The position numbers were made by a program, and so were the translations under genes. The notes beneath the pieces were generated by a model, which had not been told where the DNA came from, ran no database searches, and saw only the letters and a program-made list of their open reading frames with translations. From positions 1 to 9,405 of the forward strand of contig JAEWKG010000018.1 in the NCBI GenBank assembly GCA_023386135.1: a stretch of 9,405 nt of DNA. Reading direction: 5' to 3'. Positions 6,102-9,405 of the stretch are shown piece by piece. Source of the DNA: Pseudomonadota bacterium. GTDB taxonomy: Bacteria; Pseudomonadota; Alphaproteobacteria; Sphingomonadales; Sphingomonadaceae. The first letter of the stretch is position 1; the number at the start of each line of letters is the position of its first letter.

Positions 6102-7547
6102 GTGAAGGAACTGCTGAATTTCTATATCGACGGTCAATGGACCGCTCCTCGCGGCACGGACGTGGCCGAGGTCATCAATCCGGCCACGGGCCGACCGTCC
6201 GGCAGGATCGCCCTGGGAAATGAGGACGACGTCGACCTCGCGGTAAGCGCCGCCCGCCGGGCCTTTCCCCATTGGGCCGCGACGTCCCGTTCGGAGCGCT
6301 TGGATCTGTTGGGCAATATCCTGTTCGAATACGGCCGTCGCGCAGAAGAGCTGGGCGACGCAGTGACAGAGGAAATGGGGGCGCCGCGCGGGTTCGCCGG
6401 CCAGGTTCACGTGGGCCTGGGCGTCTGGCACCTCCAGGCGGCGATCGAGCTGCTCAAGTCATTTGCCTTCGAGGAGCAGCGGGGGCTGACCGTGATCCGG
6501 CGCGAGCCGATCGGCGTGTGCGGCCTGATCACCCCGTGGAACTGGCCGATCAACCAAGTGGCAGTGAAGATTTTCCCTGCGATCGCGACCGGCTGTACCA
6601 GTATTCTGAAGCCCGCTCAGCTCGCTCCGTATTCGGCGCAAATTCTGGCCGAAGTCCTGCACGCGGCCGGTACGCCCGCAGGGGTCTTCAACCTCGTGCA
6701 GGGTAAGGGGAGCGTGATCGGGACAGCGTTGTCCCGCCATCCCAACGTCGACATGATCTCGTTCACCGGCTCCGAAGCGGTCGGCGTCCAGATCCAGCAC
6801 GACGCCGCCGAAACCATCAAGCGCGTCGGGCTCGAACTGGGCGGGAAAAGTGCCTGGATTGTGCTCGACGATGCGAGCCTTCCAAAGCACGTGGCGACGG
6901 CCACTGCGACCATGATGTCGAACTCAGGCCAGACCTGTTCCGCAGGCTCGCGGCTGCTTGTCCCGCGTGCGAGGCTGGACGAGGCCGTCGCAGCGGCTCG
7001 CGCGGCCGCCGAGAGCGTCGTCGTCGGCGACCCCGCCGGGAACGTGGCGATGGGACCGGTGGTGTCATCCGCGCAGTTCGATACTATTCAGAAGTACATC
7101 GAACGGGGGCTCGCCGAGGGAGCGGAACTCATCGCGGGCGGGGCGGGGAAGCCCGAGGGGCTGACTGACGGCTACTTCGTCAAGCCCACGGTTTTTCTGG
7201 GCGACAATCGCATGACCGTTGCCCGCGAGGAAATATTCGGACCCGTTCAGGTGATGATCCCATACACCGATGTCGATGACGCGATCGCCATCGCCAATGA
7301 CAGCAATTTCGGTCTCAGTGGATATGTCAGCGGTGAAGACGCGGGCACAGCAGAGCGCGTAGCGCGGCAGATGCGAACGGGGTCGGTGGCCATCAACGGG
7401 GCGTTTGACATTCAGGCGCCGTTCGGCGGGTACAAGCGGTCGGGGAACGGGCGCGAGTGGGGGGAATACGGCTTCCTCGAGTATCTGGAGGTCAAGGCCA
7501 TGGTCGGCGCGACGGCAGATTCCGCGCTCGCCGGGGCCCAGGGCTAG
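6102..7547 (+). CDS. NAD(P)-dependent aldehyde dehydrogenase
   Basis: A 481-residue ALDH-superfamily enzyme oxidising an aldehyde to the carboxylic acid. Catalytic residues are intact: nucleophile Cys279 in GQTCSAG, general base Glu245 in LELGGK, oxyanion Asn147 in PWNWP, coenzyme-binding Lys170 in ILKP, FTGS (221-224) in the Rossmann fold, and Glu377 in EEIFGP. Length is normal for the superfamily. The frame opens at a TTG at 6072, but GTG 6102 is preferred: GGAGAG lies 7 nt before it and the family-typical start (NFYIDGQW) follows at once. In this cluster it should act on the aldehyde derived from the CYP153 alcohol. An alcohol dehydrogenase for the preceding step is not in the window, although CYP153 enzymes can over-oxidise. 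Substrate preference cannot be read from the sequence. Confidence 0.95.
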   Translation: MKELLNFYIDGQWTAPRGTDVAEVINPATGRPSGRIALGNEDDVDLAVSAARRAFPHWAATSRSERLDLLGNILFEYGRRAEELGDAVTEEMGAPRGFAGQVHVGLGVWHLQAAIELLKSFAFEEQRGLTVIRREPIGVCGLITPWNWPINQVAVKIFPAIATGCTSILKPAQLAPYSAQILAEVLHAAGTPAGVFNLVQGKGSVIGTALSRHPNVDMISFTGSEAVGVQIQHDAAETIKRVGLELGGKSAWIVLDDASLPKHVATATATMMSNSGQTCSAGSRLLVPRARLDEAVAAARAAAESVVVGDPAGNVAMGPVVSSAQFDTIQKYIERGLAEGAELIAGGAGKPEGLTDGYFVKPTVFLGDNRMTVAREEIFGPVQVMIPYTDVDDAIAIANDSNFGLSGYVSGEDAGTAERVARQMRTGSVAINGAFDIQAPFGGYKRSGNGREWGEYGFLEYLEVKAMVGATADSALAGAQG

Positions 7548-7630
7548 GCTGCCGGCCGGCGAAGAACGGGGCGCCGACAGCGATGTGGACGCCTCCGGCT
7601 GCTCACGGCCGTTCGATTTGTCGACAAGTC

Positions 7631-7650
7631 GATAGTTATTGATAGTTATA
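7631..7650. repeat. Two-copy 10-bp tandem repeat GATAGTTATW
   Basis: Two adjacent copies, GATAGTTATT and GATAGTTATA, differ only at the last base. The 10-bp period places both on one helical face, as for paired regulator sites. With TTGTCG (7618-7623) 17 bp before GATAGT (7641-7646), it could alternatively be a plus-strand promoter -10 region. Confidence 0.4.
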
Positions 7651-7663
7651 GGAGGTTGCCTCC
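7651..7663. other. Short hairpin GGAGG-TTG-CCTCC
   Basis: Perfect 5-bp GC-rich arms with a 3-nt loop immediately after the tandem repeat. There is no T-run, so a terminator role is weak. The GGAGG resembles a ribosome site but no sensible frame follows it. Confidence 0.3.
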
Positions 7664-7706
7664 GCTCCTGGTAGACCTTCGATCAGCGCGAGATCAACGG
7701 CTTATT

Positions 7707-7729
7707 GGAGGGATGCGGCGCAACCCTCC
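7707..7729. terminator. 23-bp hairpin, possible terminator or operator
   Basis: GGAGGG-A-TGC and GCA-A-CCCTCC pair around a GGC loop: 10-bp arms with a single A-A mismatch. It is the strongest dyad in the window and lies 160 bp after the aldehyde dehydrogenase stop. No T-run follows directly (the T6 run is about 35 bp later, 7765-7770), so a Rho-independent terminator is only one reading; an operator is the other. Confidence 0.35.
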
Positions 7730-7764
7730 GTGATCCTCGATCCGTCCCATCTTCGATTCTTGTC

Positions 7765-7793
7765 TTTTTTAGTCGAGAAATATTGACTATGAT
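7765..7793 (+). promoter_or_regulatory. Candidate promoter of the flavin monooxygenase with overlapping dyad
   Basis: TATGAT (7788-7793) matches the -10 consensus at 5 of 6 positions. The matching -35 position (7765-7770) is only T6, a poor match, so activation by a regulator would be expected. An inverted repeat TAGTC-N10-GACTA (7770-7789) spans the spacer. The gene follows 47 bp later with AGGG 6 nt before its ATG. Confidence 0.4.
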
Positions 7794-7840
7794 GAGCGAG
7801 TGGAGTGGCACCTGCTCCGTGCACCTGGTGAGGGATTCCA

Positions 7841-9405
7841 ATGTCCGCTGCAAAATCCGCCCGCGATCTAGGGTCCTGGCTCGCCGCCTTCGAAGCCGCG
7901 CTCGCGGGAGGCTCGCCAGCCGAGGTGGCCGATCTTTTTCGGGCGGATGGCTTCTGGAGGGACCTCGCCGCATTCACGTGGGACTTACGCACGTGCGAAG
8001 GTCGTGAGCAAATTGTCGACATGCTCCGCGACAATCCGCGGCACCGCCGGGCCACGAACTGGGCGGTCGTGCCCGGGCCCGCGACGAGCGCCAACGACGG
8101 CGAAATCCGCTTCGAAACCGATATTGGCCTGTGCCGCGGCTACGCGCGCATCGTCGAGGGGCGATGCTACACCCTTCTGACCGTGCTCGACGACCTCAAA
8201 GGTCATGAGGAAGCCCGCGGGCGCAGGCGGCCGCATGGCGCCCCGGCCGACGATCGCGATCCGCGGGCGAGTTGGCTCGATCTGCGACGCCGCGAGAGGC
8301 AGGAGCTGGGCAATACCGTCCAACCCTCGGTGCTGGTCATCGGCGGTGGGCAGGGCGGTCTCGGCCTCGGCGCCCGGCTCCGCCAGCTCGATGTGCCGAC
8401 CCTGATCGTCGACAAGCATCCCCGGACGGGCGACCAGTGGCGCTCCCGCTATCACTCGCTCTTGCTGCACGACCCGATCTGGTACGATCACATGCCCTAC
8501 GTTCCATTTCCGGAGACCTGGCCCGTCTTCACCCCGAAGGACAAGCTGGCGGACTGGTTGGAGTCCTACGCCAACGTCATGGAGCTCAATATCTGGAACG
8601 GCACCACCTGCCGCTCCGCGAGCTACGACGAGAAGGCAGCCGAATGGCGCGTGGTGCTCGACCGCGACGGCGTCGAGACGGTTGTCCGGCCCCAACACCT
8701 GGTGATCGCGACCGGCAACGCCGGCCGACCCAACATCCCGCCCTTCCCGGGCCGGGACCGGTTTGCAGGACGGATCCTGCACTCGAGCGAGTACACCGAT
8801 CCTCGCTCGTTCGAAGGCCGCCGGGTGGTGGTCATCGGCTCCAACAATTCGGCGCAGGACATTTGCGCGGACCTCGCCGAGCACGGCGTGGACGTCACGA
8901 TGGTCCAGCGGGAATCGACGCATATCATCCGGTCCGAAACCTTCATTCGCAAGATGATGACGATCTATTCGGAAGACGCGGTCGAGAGCGGGATATCGAC
9001 CGATCTCGCCGATCTGCTCAACGCCTCGATGCCGCTCCGCGAGCTCCCCAAGCTCTACGCGCCGCTCTACGAGGAGATCGCGCGCGAGGACGCCGACTAT
9101 TATGCGCAGCTCGAGGCAACCGGTTTCATGCACGATTTCGGCGAGGATGGTACGGGCATGCCACTCAAGTATCTTCGCCGGGCCTCCGGTTACTACATCG
9201 ACGTGGGCGCCGTCGACATGCTGGTCTCCGGCCGGATCAAGCTCAAGGCAGACGTCGGGATCGACCGTATCGAGCCCGATTGCGTTGTCCTGACGGATGG
9301 ACAGTCCGTTGCCGCCGACGACATTATCTGCGCGACGGGCTTCGGGACGATGGACCAGTGGGCCGCCGACCTCATCTCGCCCGAGGTCGCGGCGAAGGTC
9401 GGGAA
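7841..9405 (+). CDS. NTF2/SnoaL-like domain fused to a class B flavin monooxygenase (partial, C-terminus beyond window)
   Basis: At least 521 residues, cut by the right edge. Residues 8-120 look like an NTF2/SnoaL-type alpha+beta domain (ALF-like start, WRDLAAFTWDLRT at 39-51). Residues 160 onward are a two-dinucleotide flavoprotein: FAD motif GGGQGG (168-173), ATGN (290-293), the FMO/Baeyer-Villiger fingerprint FAGRILHSSEY (308-318, F-x-G-x3-H-x3-Y), the NADPH motif GSNNSA (333-338), and DIICATGF (494-501). This predicts an NADPH- and O2-dependent monooxygenase, possibly a Baeyer-Villiger enzyme. The fingerprint has Tyr-Thr-Asp where classical BVMOs have Trp-Pro/Asp, so N- or S-oxygenation or hydroxylation remain possible. 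Start ATG 7841 has AGGG 6 nt upstream. It has its own promoter-like region and lies on the same strand as the catabolic genes. The fused architecture is common among annotated bacterial flavin oxidoreductases; the substrate is unknown. Confidence 0.9.
   Translation, partial: MSAAKSARDLGSWLAAFEAALAGGSPAEVADLFRADGFWRDLAAFTWDLRTCEGREQIVDMLRDNPRHRRATNWAVVPGPATSANDGEIRFETDIGLCRGYARIVEGRCYTLLTVLDDLKGHEEARGRRRPHGAPADDRDPRASWLDLRRRERQELGNTVQPSVLVIGGGQGGLGLGARLRQLDVPTLIVDKHPRTGDQWRSRYHSLLLHDPIWYDHMPYVPFPETWPVFTPKDKLADWLESYANVMELNIWNGTTCRSASYDEKAAEWRVVLDRDGVETVVRPQHLVIATGNAGRPNIPPFPGRDRFAGRILHSSEYTDPRSFEGRRVVVIGSNNSAQDICADLAEHGVDVTMVQRESTHIIRSETFIRKMMTIYSEDAVESGISTDLADLLNASMPLRELPKLYAPLYEEIAREDADYYAQLEATGFMHDFGEDGTGMPLKYLRRASGYYIDVGAVDMLVSGRIKLKADVGIDRIEPDCVVLTDGQSVAADDIICATGFGTMDQWAADLISPEVAAKVG

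Larger units (their letters stand above)
7548..7840. other. 293-bp non-coding gap with several dyads and repeats
   Basis: No credible gene on either strand. The first half holds a 10-bp palindrome TTGTCGACAA (7618-7627), a two-copy 10-bp tandem repeat and a short hairpin. The middle holds a 23-bp hairpin, and the last part holds a T-run and a promoter-like region before the flavin monooxygenase. The AT content rises sharply compared with the flanking genes. The gap probably separates the aldehyde dehydrogenase transcript from an independently controlled monooxygenase. Confidence 0.6.

Noticed and set aside
7651..7700. Small gene using GGAGG at 7651 as ribosome site
   Set aside because: No start codon at suitable spacing opens a frame of plausible length or composition.
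7985..9133. Long open frame (382 codons) on the minus strand opposite the flavin monooxygenase
   Set aside because: The plus strand carries intact FAD, NADPH and BVMO-type motifs throughout; the antisense product has no recognisable motif.

Overview
The window is GC-rich DNA with dense, codon-biased genes. It suggests an alphaproteobacterium, probably a sphingomonad-like bacterium. That rests on gene style (CYP153, Pdx-type ferredoxin, ACAD10/11-like dehydrogenase and NTF2-fused flavin monooxygenase together), not on a marker gene. No RNA gene, insertion sequence, CRISPR array or origin was seen.

Layout: on the minus strand, a GTG-started [2Fe-2S] ferredoxin (2527-2207) is followed 24 bp later by a cytochrome P450 of the CYP153 type (alkane/aliphatic terminal hydroxylases). 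That P450 reading frame does not stop where the P450 domain ends. It continues through a proline-rich linker into a major facilitator superfamily (MFS) transporter and runs off the left edge still open. At least 727 residues are visible (2182 to 1). A short regulatory gap with a good minus-strand promoter separates the ferredoxin from a divergent TetR-type regulator (2674-3291). The plus strand then carries an ACAD10/11-like acyl-CoA dehydrogenase (3431-4747), a free-standing MFS transporter that resembles the fused one (4815-6029), an aldehyde dehydrogenase (6102-7547), a 293-bp non-coding gap rich in dyads and repeats, and an NTF2-like/flavin monooxygenase fusion cut by the right edge (7841 on).

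Reading the genes together, this looks like an inducible catabolic cluster for a hydrophobic aliphatic or terpenoid-like compound. The steps would be uptake by MFS carriers, hydroxylation by CYP153 with its ferredoxin, oxidation of the aldehyde to the acid, possible Baeyer-Villiger or related flavin oxygenation, and acyl-CoA dehydrogenation. The substrate is inference. No ferredoxin reductase, alcohol dehydrogenase or acyl-CoA ligase lies inside the window. The most unusual item is the CYP153-MFS fusion: an oxygenase joined in one chain to a putative importer, in a topology that would place the P450 on the cytoplasmic face of the transporter.
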